Source of the DNA: Torymus aiolomorphi
Taxonomy: Eukaryota; Arthropoda; Insecta; Hymenoptera; Torymidae
Length of the DNA: 64,000 nucleotides
Reading direction: 5' to 3'
NCBI GenBank assembly: GCA_036365515.1
Contig: CM070876.1
Span: 37,409,195 to 37,473,194, forward strand
Part shown: piece by piece, positions 1 through 11,026 of the stretch
How positions within the stretch are numbered: the stretch's first letter is position 1
Layout of the letters: each line of letters opens with the position of its first letter
The notes under the pieces: model-generated
The model's database searches: none
What the model was told of the DNA's origin: nothing
Seen by the model: only the letters and a program-made list of their open reading frames with translations
Position numbers and translations under genes: made by a program

Positions 1-185
1 TAATAGGTCTAAAGTACTTTTAAAGGCAGTAAAAAAAGTTTAAATTAAGATATCAGATGTTTTATGGAAAATCAATATTTGTGGGCATATTGTCAAAGTA
101 ATAAAACTCTCCTTTCCTTCCTCCTCCATTCTCTTCTCTCCTTTTCCACCCTCCTCACGCCCTCCTACACTTTTCTCATAATACT

Positions 186-775
186 CTTTATGGCCCTCCT
201 CATGACCTAGTGACCGAGAGATAGAGACATAAAGAGTAAAATAGAGACAGAAACAGTAAAATAGAGACAGAGACAGAAAAATAGAGACAGAGACAGAAAA
301 ATAGAGAAATGAACAGGGAGATAGGGACACAGATGGGCAGACAGAAAGAAAGACACATAGACGAAGAGACAGAAAGAAAGACACATAGACGAAGAGGCAG
401 AAACAGAGAGATAGGTACAAAGAGACAGAGTCAAAGAAGCAGATCCAGAGAGACAGAGTCAAAGAGATAGAGCCACAGAGAACGTCAGAAAGACAGAGTC
501 AAAGAGACATAGATGGAGGGGCAGAGACAGAGAAGCAGAGGAAAAAAGACAGAGACAATGTGGTATAGCCAAAGAGACTGACAGAGAGACACAGTCAAAG
601 CTATAGAGAGACAGCGACCGATAGACCGAAATAGAGAAACATAATCGGAGGAACAAAGACGAAGAAACAGAGATAGATAGACAGAGGCGAAGAGGGGGAG
701 ACAGACATATAAACAAAGCCAGATAGACAAAGACAAAGAGCCACAGACAGACATAAAAGAGACGTAGATAATACA
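186..775. repeat. Purine-rich degenerate minisatellite
   Basis: About 590 bp in which one strand is almost all A and G, built from loose variants of AGAGACAGAGA and AGAAAGAAAGACACATAGACGA. The 3 to 6 bp words drift along the array, so there is no clean unit. Several overlapping minus-strand frames stay open here and read as Ser/Leu/Cys/Val-rich peptides, which is what this composition gives in any frame, so I do not call genes. Confidence 0.8.
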
Positions 776-779
776 CATG

Positions 780-1687
780 TATTACATGTGGTATACATAT
801 GGACAGATTAGGTTCTCAGTAAAATAGGTTCTCAATAAGATAGGTTGGTGTAAAAATTTCCTGTGCTTTAATTGGTTTTATAATAAAATATTAATGTGTA
901 TTACATGTATAGAGGTTACATTAAAAACCCTCCTGATTGACCGCGTGCTTGTTTTTATAACTTGAAAACTGGTATTGACAATAGGAACAGCAGAAAAAAG
1001 TTTCAAAAAAATATCAAAAATGAACCACAAATTACAAGAAAATAACAATTTTTTATGTAGCTTAACTTTTGTAACCATGGAAATATTAATCTAAAATTTT
1101 AGGAACATGTTTTTTTTTCACAAAAAACTGCAAACTTGCAAATTATTAGCGATTTTAAAATTTTGAGCGGCTTACTTCACGTGAAACTTCTCATATATCT
1201 GTAGAGATTTAGTTTTTCAATTCGCGAATTTGAAATTGTTGTCGTGTCTATCTGGTAAAACGAGATTTGAAATCTCCCATGGAATGTTGCTACGAATTAT
1301 TGATTTTGGTATATATTTTACAAAATCTTTCGTTTATATGTCATAAATCGGTAATTTTATGTCAGAACCTCGAATCACAAATAGTCAAACAATCATGTTA
1401 CAGTATACATAGGAGCGTACACCAGAAACTGGGTCAAATGGGTGCGTGCAGCGCATTTTTTGCGCGAAATGTGCTATGTTCAACTCGCTCATAATCATAC
1501 ACTGGGTGTCTAAGAAAAAAAATACATACATTAATAGATTTTTTCCTTTTCCTAATGGTGTTATTGTTTTTATTCGAAAAGCTTTTTACGCTCTAAAAGT
1601 TGAGTTGAGAACTACTGAGTTTAGAACTACTTTTCTACAATGCAATTTTCTTTTCTAAAATAAATTTTTTCATTTATAAGTACAAGT
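780..1687. other. AT-rich spacer with repeat-derived segment
   Basis: No gene recognised. The stretch 1085-1195, rich in A/T runs and ending TTTTGAGCGGCTTACTTCACG then TGAAAC, resembles 23460-23535. The CACGTGAAAC end also resembles the termini of the foldback at 26141-26672, so it is probably a fragment of that repeat group. Confidence 0.4.
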
Positions 1688-2574
1688 CTTAAAGGTATCT
1701 TAGAGATATAAACCTTCAAGGTCAAAATCACCTAAAAGGATATTTTAATAGTACATTTCGACACGGGTGGGGAAGTCGATTATTTAGCTGGTGTGACTTT
1801 TTCGCACTCGCTTCGCTCGTGCAAAAAGTCACACCAGCTAAATAATCGACTTACGCACTAGTTTCGAACGGTATTTTATACCACGAGCGTCGAAAAATCA
1901 TACCAAAGTTGTGATTTTGAGGTTAGAGTGGTATAAAATAACATTATATATATATATATATATTCATCATATACTGAAAGTAGGCATAATTTCTGATAAA
2001 ATCGCACATGATACCAATCTCTAGACCTATAATTTTACTCAGAGATATTGCATTTCTAAGATTTTGGCTTTGTTGTAACTTTTTGAAGCCAATATTTCAT
2101 GGACTTTCATGGGACAGGGCATAAATTACTTGAAATTCATGCAGTTATGGGCGGAAGAGTTGGAAATTAAAAATTTTTTTGAATAACCAATTTTAAAATG
2201 ACAAAAATCACAGAAAATCACAAAAACTCTTAAAATTTAGCAATTAAAAGTGGTTTTTCAATTTAAAAAATTACTCGATCAAAAAATTTTAATATTTGCA
2301 ACTCTTCGGCCCATGACTGCATGATTTTTAAGTAATTTAGGCCCCGTCCCATGAAAATCTGTGAAATATTGGCTTCAGAAAGTTTACAACAAAGTCAAAA
2401 TCTTAAAAATGCAATATCTCTGAGTAAAATAGGTCTAGAGATTTTGTCTTGGCGATTTTATCAGAAATTTTGCCTACTTTTAGTATATAATTAGTATATA
2501 TAAATAAGTTCATTTTAAAATGTTTTTTATGTGATTTTGGCCTGGAAGGTTTATACCTCTAAGACCTCTTTAAG
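1688..2574. repeat. Foldback element with nested hairpin
   Basis: The outer ends are inverted repeats: the left begins CTTAAAGGTATCTTAGAGAT and the right, read in reverse complement, begins CTTAAAGAGGTCTTAGAGGT; both continue through a run containing ATAAACCTTC and CAAAATCAC. Inner arms of about 200 bp (from about 1970 and ending about 2495) also pair, including ATAAAATCGC with the reverse complement GCGATTTTAT. A separate hairpin family member is inserted near 1750-1940 inside the left half. No coding frame is present. This is a non-autonomous inverted-repeat element of unknown superfamily. Confidence 0.7.
1757..1935 (+). repeat. GC-core hairpin, copy a
   Basis: Perfect 30-bp inverted arms (1773-1802 and 1823-1852, starting AAGTCGATTATTTAGCTGG) flank a 20-bp core, CGCACTCGCTTCGCTCGTGC (1803-1822). 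Downstream is a second, looser inverted repeat, TTTTATACCAC against GTGGTATAAAA (about 1873-1935). Copy e at 10364-10545 has the same two-hairpin layout and flanks. No protein is encoded. Confidence 0.85.
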
Positions 2575-3747
2575 CTACAATAAGCCCAAATTTCTGGCTG
2601 GAGAAATGAAGGGGTAATAAGTAATAAGATTTGAAAGACGGCGACGAGTGGCCTCATGCGCTCTGTGCTTCGCCGGAGCCTGCTGTTACAGATGTATTGC
2701 GCTATTTCGTTGTTGCATACTTTAAAGATATCACATGGCCAATTTTTCAAACATAATTTTCAGTAGAAGGCCATACATTTCAATCCCACTCATTTTAATT
2801 TCTTGTTTATTTTTTTATTTTTTTATTTTTATTTGAATTAAATTGAATAGGTCTTTACTCAGTACATGATTTTTTTTCAATCTGATTTTAAGATTCCTTG
2901 ACTAATGAGATAAATTGCCTAAAACTACTATGCTTTTACTTGTATATTTATCTCATCCACGACAAAATTATAATTAATTATCCTTTTTCGGAGATGAGAA
3001 TAACTTCTGTTATTTTTCACTTAACTCTTTTCTATCTCGGGAAGATTGATTTTTTCATCTCCAAATAAATTCATCACCAAGGGATACATTCACAACAATA
3101 ATATGCTCTAGTGTTATTATATCAATATAATTTATTACTTTCATAATTGTTTTTATTTCATCAGAAAAGTTATTTATTTCACTGATAAAGCTGGCCAACA
3201 TTTTAAAAACAAACCCAATTTCCAAAAATGTTCATGATCATTATGAAGATTTTTCTGTTGAAGCAAAGTGACATTTTCATCTAACGGCATCGGTGCTTCC
3301 ACGAAAAGCAACGCCGTAGTGTGCTTAAATAATCTGATAGTTAGATTTGTTTATTATCACAATTTTTTGTAATAAATGTGACGGACCCAGGCCTGTCGGC
3401 TTTCTGCTAATCGTTAACATATTGTAATTCTACTCCCAGCCTCTTCTTATTCTGCATATTTGTACGAATATCTATCCGTAAGACATTTTAACACTAAAAA
3501 ATCTTTACGTTCTTAACTAAATACTTCTATGTAAAACTAAAACCTAGGCTCTAATCAACAAAACCAGTGCCTGCATCATTTCATTGAACTTTTAGCAGAC
3601 CCTAAACGGCTAGAATTAAAACTATATACAGAAATCTTCGAATAGTCCCACCTATCAAAAAGTTAATAAATTTGACAATCAGATTAAAAAGAGCAAGTAC
3701 TCAGAAAAAAACGAGCAAATCACTTACATTCAAATAAAAATAAAAAC
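2575..3747. other. AT-rich spacer, nothing recognised
   Basis: Low-complexity AT-rich sequence without a plausible gene, terminal repeats or RNA gene that I can see. Confidence 0.5.
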
Positions 3748-4413
3748 CCGCTGCCAATTCATTGGCCCGTAGCTTCCTCAACCGTAATTTGTTGATTCCT
3801 TTAATTAATTTTTAATAACCAAATTTATAATTTTTTAAAAAATTTATTGCATAATTATAATTAAATTCATTTATGAATATTAAAAATTGTTAATTTTTAA
3901 ATTTATTTATTTATTTATTATTTATTTATATCAAATTTATATACATTTTGAGCTGATAAATAAAGTTATCATTTGAAATAGAAGTAAAATATCTATATTT
4001 TATAATAAAACAAATAGCTATCACGGTTGTTTTGTTATTAACAAAAACGTGTTTTTTTTTTATATTTCATAATTCATATTTTTTAAGAAAAAAAAAATTT
4101 ATAGCTATCATTGTTCTTTTGTTATTAACAAAAACGTGTTTTTTTTAAAACACGTTTTTGTTTTTGATGATAACTAAAGAACCGTGATAGATAGAAACTT
4201 TTTTTTTTAGAAAATATAGGTATTTTAATTCTCTTTCGAACGCTACTCATCAGATTCGAATAACTCTATCCTATCATTAAAAAAAATCAAAAAACAGTTT
4301 TGAGAAAATCGAAAATTTGAAAAAAAAAACAAAAACGCATCGCCATCACGCAAAAAAACAAAAAAATGAGACCTGCCCGGTCAAAATCGACCGAGTAGAA
4401 GCTGAGATCCAGG

Positions 4414-4498
<85 letters not shown>

Positions 4499-4620
4499 CC
4501 ATACAGACATTTTTCAAAAACCATGTATTTTGATTCCTAACACCTCGGAACACAATTATAACATGTTTTTACAACAACTCAAAAATTTACTATCACAAAG
4601 CTTCCTCTAGGAGGAAGCAA
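3748..4620 (+). mobile_element. Microsatellite-bearing Helitron-like repeat, copy 1
   Basis: It starts CCGCTGCCAATTCATTGGCC, contains internal palindromes around TTGTTATTAACAAAAACGTG, then a conserved block ending GAGATCCAGG, a (CA)n array (about 4417-4497), a conserved tail, and the 19-bp stem-loop GCTTCCTCTAGGAGGAAGC at 4600-4618. A closely similar copy in the same orientation lies at 54916-56526. A fixed 5' start, an internal microsatellite and a 3' hairpin resemble short non-autonomous Helentron/DINE-1-type elements. No Rep/helicase is present, so the class is inferred. Confidence 0.6.
4417..4497. repeat. (CA)n microsatellite
   Basis: About 80 bp of uninterrupted AC dinucleotides inside the Helitron-like repeat; apparent ORFs of Thr-His or Cys-Val repeats here are artefacts. 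Confidence 0.95.
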
Positions 4621-4622
4621 AA

Positions 4623-5826
4623 TGAGAAAATAAACAGAAAATTAATATGAGTGAAATTAAAACATATGGTCTTCTAATGAAATATTATGTTTGAAAAATT
4701 AGTTGTGTGTGTTTTCTTTAAGTATGAAACAACGAAACAGTGTAATACGTCTATAACAACGGACTTTGGCGCAGAGTGGAAAGCAGGTGCAGCCACTCGC
4801 CGCCGTGCCGTCTTTTAAATCTTATTACTTATATGAACTCCTTATTTTTTTAACTTAAATTTTTGGTTTTTGTAATTTAAAACTTGAACTTTGGGATGAA
4901 AAAATTTATTTTGAAAACAAAATGCTATTCTTTTAGATCGCAAAACAAATGTTGGAGAAAAAAGAATAACGCCATTGTACATTGTAAAAAGAATAAACGC
5001 GATTCAGTGTATGATTATGTGCGAGTTGAACAGAGCAGATTTCCGACGAAAAACGCGCCGCGTGCGCCCGCAGGCCCGTTTCTGGTGGACGCTCACGGAT
5101 ATAAATATAGATTCTATAATGCTGTTTCAGCTACAACTCATATTTATAAAACTTTTTCACCGATTTGTATTCACGCTATTTACTTTAGCGTATCAACTAG
5201 TCCATCAGCCAAATTGCAGTAACATATACTCTTAGAAGAATTGTGGTGGCTTTGCACTTTGCCAATTGATAAAGAAATCGAAAAATCCGAATTTTTACCA
5301 TGCTTAGAACTATTCTTTGCCTATTCTTCTTTGTTTACGTCGAAAAACACTGACTTTTTAAGATTTTTTCATATTAATGACTTTTTGAAATACTTAGTCT
5401 TAGTAAGCATTTAGTAATACATGGTATCAAATTATATTTCAAATCATATTATATATGTGAGAGTGTGTGCGTGTATGCGCGAGGATGATTTTTTCCTTCA
5501 ATATAACTTTGACTGTAACTTTATAAACTTATACTTATAAGGTTGAAGATAAATTTCCCTCCTATAAAATTAGTTTACGTGTACATACAAGAAGCGTCAT
5601 TTACAGCCCTCTCTGCTTCGAAATAAGAAGTACGTTTCAACAAATGAAAAAATTTTCTACATTTTCAAAGCTATAAAAGTATAATATGATGGTGAAATAT
5701 ACTTGTAAAATGTGAGAATTTTTTTATGCATATAATCCCAAATATTCTAACAAGGAAACGTCCCGAACTGTCAAATTAAAAAAATTATAAAAACTATACT
5801 AGGTAGTAGTAATGTGAGACATACAC
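4623..5826. other. Spacer, nothing recognised
   Basis: Mostly AT-rich. The overlapping frames around 4884-5235 show no recognisable domain. A short GC-rich patch at 4767-4812 is unexplained. Confidence 0.4.
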
Positions 5827-5962
5827 AATAGTATATTACGATACGTGGGCCGGAAATTGGATTTCCGGGCCGTGCGTGGTATGACGCCCGAGGCGAAGCC
5901 GAGGGCGTCATGACGCACGGTCAGGGCATCCAATTTCCGGTCCAAGTATTGTATACTATTTT
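5827..5962. repeat. GC-core hairpin, copy b
   Basis: The whole segment folds back on itself. The left end AATAGTATATTACGATACGT pairs with the right end reading AATAGTATACAATACTTGG in reverse complement. The arms run through CCGGAAATTGGAT and TGACGCCC to the core GAGGCGAAGCCGAG near 5889. It abuts the left inverted end of the tyrosine-recombinase element. Confidence 0.8.
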
Positions 5963-6194
5963 TCTTACTCCCCGGCCGAAAGTACGTTCTGTAATTGTTA
6001 AATAATTGATAAAATTGCGTTGTCGTCTGCTAGCTGTGTTTGAGTGCTAGTTTTTCTTTCGGCCCGCTCGATAGTACTGCCTCTGTCGGCCACTTTGGGT
6101 AGCTCGGTCGATATTACCGACTGTTTTTTCTTTCGGCCCGGCGTGGAGAGCTGGTATTTTGGGCGTCTGCTACTTTCGCTGTTGCACAGATGGT

Positions 6195-6262
6195 CTGATG
6201 CCCGCCCGACATTTGCAAGACCGAGGCGAAGCCGAGGTTTTGCTGGTCGGGGCGGGCATCAG
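6195..6262. repeat. GC-core hairpin, copy c
   Basis: A 68-bp inverted repeat with ends CTGATGCCCGCC and GGCGGGCATCAG and the core CGAGGCGAAGCCGAGG. It lies inside the recombinase element, downstream of the gene's stop codon. Confidence 0.8.
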
Positions 6263-6479
6263 AAACACATTCATTAAAAAAGAAAGAAATAAGGTGATGA
6301 AATAAGTACAATAAAGTTTGATTTTAATAATTTAAACTTTTTTAATATATTAACATCAAGTATTAATACAATAATTAATACAAGATTTACATTTAAATTA
6401 ATAAACTTTGGTTTTAACAATTTTAACTTTCAATATATTAATCTCAATATAAAATAAATTTTTGTTTGATTTTTTTTCT

Positions 6480-8433
6480 TTACAAATGATTTTCTTTATC
6501 AGATTTGTAATTGTTAATATTCACAATGATATTGCCGTTGATAGTACAATTTTTAAATTTAATATATTTGTTTAAAGTTGAATTTATTTGATCATTCAAT
6601 GAGTTATTTTGATCTTGATTTTGATTTTTATCTGCATTCAGTGATTTATTTTCATTTTGGTTTTGATTTTCATCTTGAATTTGAGGATTTAAATTTTGAA
6701 GAATTCTTTTTGATTCATTGGAGTTGGTTTGCGGTTGAAGAGTTGTCATATTGCTTGTTGTCGTAGTAGGTTTTTGATCTGAAATAAAGTTTGTTACGAA
6801 TGAAAAGTAGTACAGGTGGCATCGACTCTATACATTAGTATTTTTTATGCTTACCTGAAGTTGAATTGAAATTGTTCGTAGTGATTTCTTCTTCGAAATC
6901 TGACCAATTTAAATTGTAATCAGATTCATCTTTGTCGGGTGTAGTATTTGTCAATGGTTTCGAATGAGACATTTCATCTTGAATTTGAGGATTTAAATTT
7001 TCAAGAATTCTTTTTTTACATGGAGGTGGTTGAGTAGTTACTTTATGTTCGAATCCTAGTTTCACTGGTGTTTTTAAAAGAAATTTTTTGCTGTGGTGGT
7101 TTGTCGAGGGTCGATTTTCATTGTTTTCCGGTGTAAGTATTTTCTTATTGCTGGCTGTGGTAAAATTGAGTTGTTGGTCTGAAATAAAGTTTTTTAGGAA
7201 TGAAAGGTAGTACAGGTGGCATCGTGCAAACTTATTAAGTATATTAATATTTTTTATGCTTACTTGGAATTGGATGGAACTGGTTCGTAGTGAATTCCTG
7301 GTTGGAATGTGACCAATTTGAATGGTAGTGGGAGTCAGCTTCATTGGGTGTAGTACTTGTCGATGGTTTTGGATGAGTGTTTGTCGTAGCTGTACGGATA
7401 ATACCATTGAAAATCATTTGTCTATTATGCAGTGAATTTTCTATATAGCCTTGTGCTATAGCATCCGAACGCCACCTTCCTAGTTGTTTAATCATTTGCA
7501 TGTTTGCACCGGATTCAGAAAGAAGCGTTGCTGCTGTTCTTCTAAAGCAGTGACCTGTGTACTTTTTGGATTTTGTAATTTTAAATGAGAAGCAATAGTC
7601 TGTGGTACTTCACGTATCTTATTTTTTCCAATGACTTGACGAGTACATTTGCCTTTGTTGTAGTGGATGAAAAATCTGTCTGTAAACTGATCGGTTGGTC
7701 TTAAGGAAATGTAATATTTAACCTTGTTATAGAAAAGGTTTCCAATAAGAAACTCGCCAGCGTAGTCGTTTTTGTTATGTTGGATCGATACTAGAAAGGC
7801 ATCACCCAAATCTTTTAGGTCTTCAAGTTTCATATTAGTTAATTCATCACAGCGGAGTGCACCGCAAATTCCAAATGTAAGTATTACCTGTGAATGTTAA
7901 AAATATAGTATAAATTAACCAAATATAAGAGTATTAATTGCGAAGTGAATATATAAATAATGAATTACCTTTGTGGCTAAATACACTTGATCATCGGCTG
8001 TTGTCATAAAATTCATAATTTCAGTCCAGGTTAAAGTCTTTGATTTTTTAGGTTTGTAACCTTTACCACAATTTTTTATCATACTTTTTAAAGCGAAGAA
8101 CTTAGTAATATCAATATTGTCTTTTGTATTTAAAGTATTTCGAAGCATACTCCATATGCTCCATAGAGTTGGCGGTTTCAATTTTAGTTTTAAGGTGTTA
8201 AAGTAAACAATTAAATTGTTTTCTTCGGAGTTTGTTGAAAGTGAATTTTTATTTTCTTCTTTCCATTTTTGGTAAGCGTTGTAGACTAGGAGGTAGCGTT
8301 CGCAAGACTTCTTTGGTAATGTTTCCGACTCTATAATTATTTTTGCCTCTTGGTCAAAAATTTTTAAGATTTCTTCTTCGTCTTCAGAACCATCGGATGA
8401 GGATTCATCTGTGTTTGTTTCTTTGAAAGACAT
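6480..8433 (-). pseudogene. Crypton-like tyrosine recombinase, four exons, one frameshift
   Basis: Exons on the minus strand, inferred from GT-AG signals and frame: 8433-7969, 7887-7264, 7178-6855 and 6778-6480. The first intron is 81 bp and joins VYLATK to VILTFGICGALRCDEL, restoring the first catalytic Arg. Exon 2 also carries TGHCFRRTAATLL (the HxxR pair), LGRWRS and the nucleophile region AQGYIE, so the R...HxxR...W...Y signature is visible. Exons 3 and 4 each begin in the same phase after near-identical introns and share LNPQIQDE, so they are a tandem intron-exon duplication. The C-terminus is Asn-rich and ends with FKNCTINGNIIVNI. The N-terminus is acidic. One break exists: an A5 run in the coding strand (7563-7567) moves HxxR out of frame with the upstream part. 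The intact protein would be about 570 residues. It may be a dead copy or a sequencing error; the fold assignment is confident, the Crypton label less so. Confidence 0.8.
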
Positions 8434-8996
8434 TTTTTATCTCAATCCAAATTGAGAAATTGCACGTAATTTTATTGCTTTCAATCTTGATTTGTTTAGT
8501 TAAGCACATTTTAGGTTAGAACGCGGACACTACCACTGCACGTGATCGCAGTATTTATTGCTACATTTCTCGAGAGAATTTGTAGAAAATAACAATTCAT
8601 TTTTACATTTCTCGAGAGAATTTCTGTCAGAGTGCGTGTCGAGCTATTCATTTTTCTGTAAGATATCGTGCAGACAGAGTGCTGGGACTTGCGTAGTGTG
8701 TCACTTAATTGTCTCTACACGACTCGAGAGTACGTGTAGAAGACAAGAAAAAAAAAAATGACCACGATCAAACAAAACCACTTTTTATTTCAACTAACTC
8801 TTATTTCTCGTCACCCGTGCACTTTCCTTTGTTTATTTCGCACGCGTCGACTCGCGCTCGGACGTGCGAGGGAGACAGAGTGGCTCATGCGCGCGGGCGC
8901 TCAAGCGCAGCGGGTCGGGAAGTTTCGGCAGCCAATCAGAGCGCGCGGTTGGTCTAAAATAGGATGCGAAAGTTTCTCTTTCGGCCCGGAGATGCG
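8434..8996. promoter_or_regulatory. Upstream region of the recombinase gene
   Basis: About 560 bp between the start codon and the right inverted end. It contains two near-identical copies of TACATTTCTCGAGAGAATTT (about 8560 and 8603) and becomes GC-rich after 8815. A promoter role follows from position only; no core promoter element is clear. Confidence 0.3.
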
Positions 8997-9033
8997 GGCC
9001 GAAAGTACGTACTTTCGGGTGGGCGAGTAAGAA

Positions 9034-9225
9034 ATAGTATATTACTAACGCGGGCGGAAGAGGATTATTTACCTCATGCGACGTTTTTCGGCCGAGCGAA
9101 GCGAGGTCGAAAAGTCGCATGAGGTAAAAATTCTCTTACGTCCACGTTTCAGTAACGTATTTTTCCGTCCGAGGCCGCAAAATGACATTTAAGATGGCAT
9201 TTTGAGGTTAAAGGGCGGAAAATAT
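9034..9225 (+). repeat. GC-core hairpin, copy d
   Basis: It starts AATAGTATATTACTAACG. The arms ACCTCATGCGAC and GTCGCATGAGGT flank the core GCCGAGCGAAGCGAGG (about 9093-9106). A second inverted repeat, TTTTTCCG against CGGAAAA, follows to 9225, containing GGCATTTTGAGGTTAAAG, which parallels the second hairpin of copies a and e. It sits immediately outside the right end of the recombinase element. Confidence 0.8.
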
Positions 9226-9420
9226 GTTTTTTTATCGGCAACCAAGGCTTTTTTGAGGGTTAAATCCACGCCGGAAGTTTACATTGAAAAATGATTTTTT
9301 TAATATATCTTTGTTTCTATTCAATTTTTTTGATGAATCAAATTGGAAAATGTTTCTTATAAAAAGTACAAGTAACCTAGAGTATATATGTGTGTGTAAG
9401 TATACATATATATGTATAAA

Positions 9421-10866
9421 ACATATATAAGTTTTTTGATCCAACAATTCAGATGTTTTTCCTCATAGAAAGTACCAGTAGCATATAGGACACATATAAT
9501 CTACTCGTAAACCCATCAGGGTTGTATCCCTACTTATTTAGGGTGCGTGATCATCTTTTTTATAAACAAATTTTTATTTATAATTGATAGAAATCAATAA
9601 TTTGATTCGAAATTGACATATTTTTAATTTTTTTAAATACATAATAATAGTAATTATAATAGTAATAAATTATTAACATTTAACGTCTATAATATTATAA
9701 ACTCGCGTGATTAATAATGTTGTCGTTGTACGATGTAACACATAATAATTTTTATTTATAATAAAATTTATTTATAATAAAATTCTCCGCTATATCATTT
9801 GTTCTGGTATTATTTGCTTTACATATCTAAACGTCATGTGATAAAATTTATTTTAAACATAAGTTTGTACGTAAAATTAATTGGTTACTACAGCATGTAT
9901 TCGTACATGTAATTATGTAAGGTAATATAAAGATATGGATTATAATTTATGATTGATATTGATAGTGAAAAATATCGTCGATAATAAAATGGATGACTCA
10001 AAAAATATATAACTTTTTTGAGTTTAAGGTAGCTTTAATCTCTTTTTATGGTATTCGTTAGTCTAATTGTAAAATTAATCAACACCATACACTTGATCTT
10101 TTCCTACTCTCGTCACTCTGCTTTACAATAAAATCGGCTTTCACACTTTCTTTGCAACAATAAAAAACAGCATTGTACAAGTATTCAATTCATTTCATTT
10201 CGAGCAATAATAGTAATAGTACAGTTACTAATAAGTTAAAATTGTATAAATAATATAATTTTTCAAATATTTTTTAAACATTTTATGTTAAATGATTAGC
10301 GCAAAACATATATGTAGACAATTTCGAAAAGGTGATATTGAAATGTTTTAATAATACATTTCGACACAGGTGGGGAAGTCGATTATTTAGCTGGTGTGAC
10401 TTTTTGCACGAGCGAAGCGAGTGCGAAAAAGTCACACCACCTAAATAATCGACTTACGCACTAGTTTCGAACGGTATTTTATACCACGAGCGCCGAAAAA
10501 TCATATCAAAGTTGTGATTTTGAGGTTAGAGTGGTATAAAATAAGGTAAATGTAATATATATATAACGACAATATTATTAATCACACGAGTTTATAATAT
10601 TATAAACGTTAAATATTAAAAATTTATTACTATTATAATTACTATTATTATGTACTTAAAAAAAATTAAAAATACGTCGATTTCGAGTCAAATTATTGAT
10701 TTTTATCAGTTATAAATAAAAATTTGTTTATAAAAAAGATGATCACGTACCTTAAATAAATAGGGATACAACCCTGATGGGTTTACGAGTAGATTATATG
10801 TGTCCTATATGCTACTGGTACTTTTTATGAGGAAAAACGTCTAAATTGTTGGATCAAAAAAACTTT

Positions 10867-10873
<7 letters not shown>
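9421..10873. repeat. Long foldback element with about 310-bp arms
   Basis: The left arm (about 9421-9727) and right arm (about 10565-10873) are inverted copies, sharing TTTTTTGATCCAACAATT, CAGTAGCATATAGGACA and AACCCATCAGGGTTGTATCC. The central part is AT-rich and non-coding. Hairpin copy e is inserted next to the right arm. Confidence 0.75.
10364..10545 (+). repeat. GC-core hairpin, copy e (core inverted relative to copy a)
   Basis: The arms 10376-10405 and 10426-10455 match those of copy a (one mismatch between the two arms). The 20-bp core at 10406-10425 is GCACGAGCGAAGCGAGTGCG, the exact reverse complement of the core of copy a, while the outer flanks and the second hairpin (through GTGATTTTGAGGTTAGAGTG) keep the same orientation as copy a. 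Confidence 0.85.
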
Positions 10874-10904
<31 letters not shown>

Positions 10905-10937
10905 TGTGCGCGCGTGTGTGCGTGTGTGTGTGTGTAT
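10872..10937. repeat. (TG)n microsatellite
   Basis: Interrupted TG repeat directly at the outer edge of the foldback's right arm. Confidence 0.9.
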
Positions 10938-10943
10938 ATATAT

Positions 10944-10964
10944 ATCGAAACGGTCTTCAGAAAC

Positions 10965-11006
<42 letters not shown>

Positions 11007-11026
11007 GTTTCTGAAGACCGTTTCGA
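10944..11026. repeat. (AT)n core flanked by inverted LINE-derived arms
   Basis: ATCGAAACGGTCTTCAGAAA at the left and its reverse complement at 11000-11026 flank about 34 bp of AT repeat. The right arm is continuous with the LINE reading frame, so the left arm is an inverted duplicate of the LINE edge. Confidence 0.8.

Larger units (their letters stand above)
5945..9046 (-). mobile_element. Tyrosine-recombinase (Crypton-like) element with inverted ends
   Basis: Inverted ends: the left contains CTTACTCCCCGGCCGAAAGT (from 5964) and the right, in reverse complement, contains CTTACTCGCCCACCCGAAAG (from 9031). The similarity extends outward through TATACTATTT on both sides. Subterminal words TTTCTTTCGGCCCG recur near 6055, 6128 and 8972. 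Inside is a spliced tyrosine-recombinase gene with no reverse transcriptase, which argues against DIRS retroelements and for a Crypton-type DNA element. Classical Cryptons are described as lacking long terminal inverted repeats, so these ends are unusual if they are the true ends. The precise boundary is uncertain because hairpins b and d overlap both edges. Confidence 0.6.

Noticed and set aside
40..798. Overlapping minus-strand Ser/Leu/Cys ORFs
   Set aside because: They follow the purine-rich minisatellite in all three frames; membrane-like appearance is compositional.
6480..8433. DIRS or Ngaro retroelement
   Set aside because: These also use a tyrosine recombinase, but no reverse transcriptase, RNase H or gag is present between the ends.
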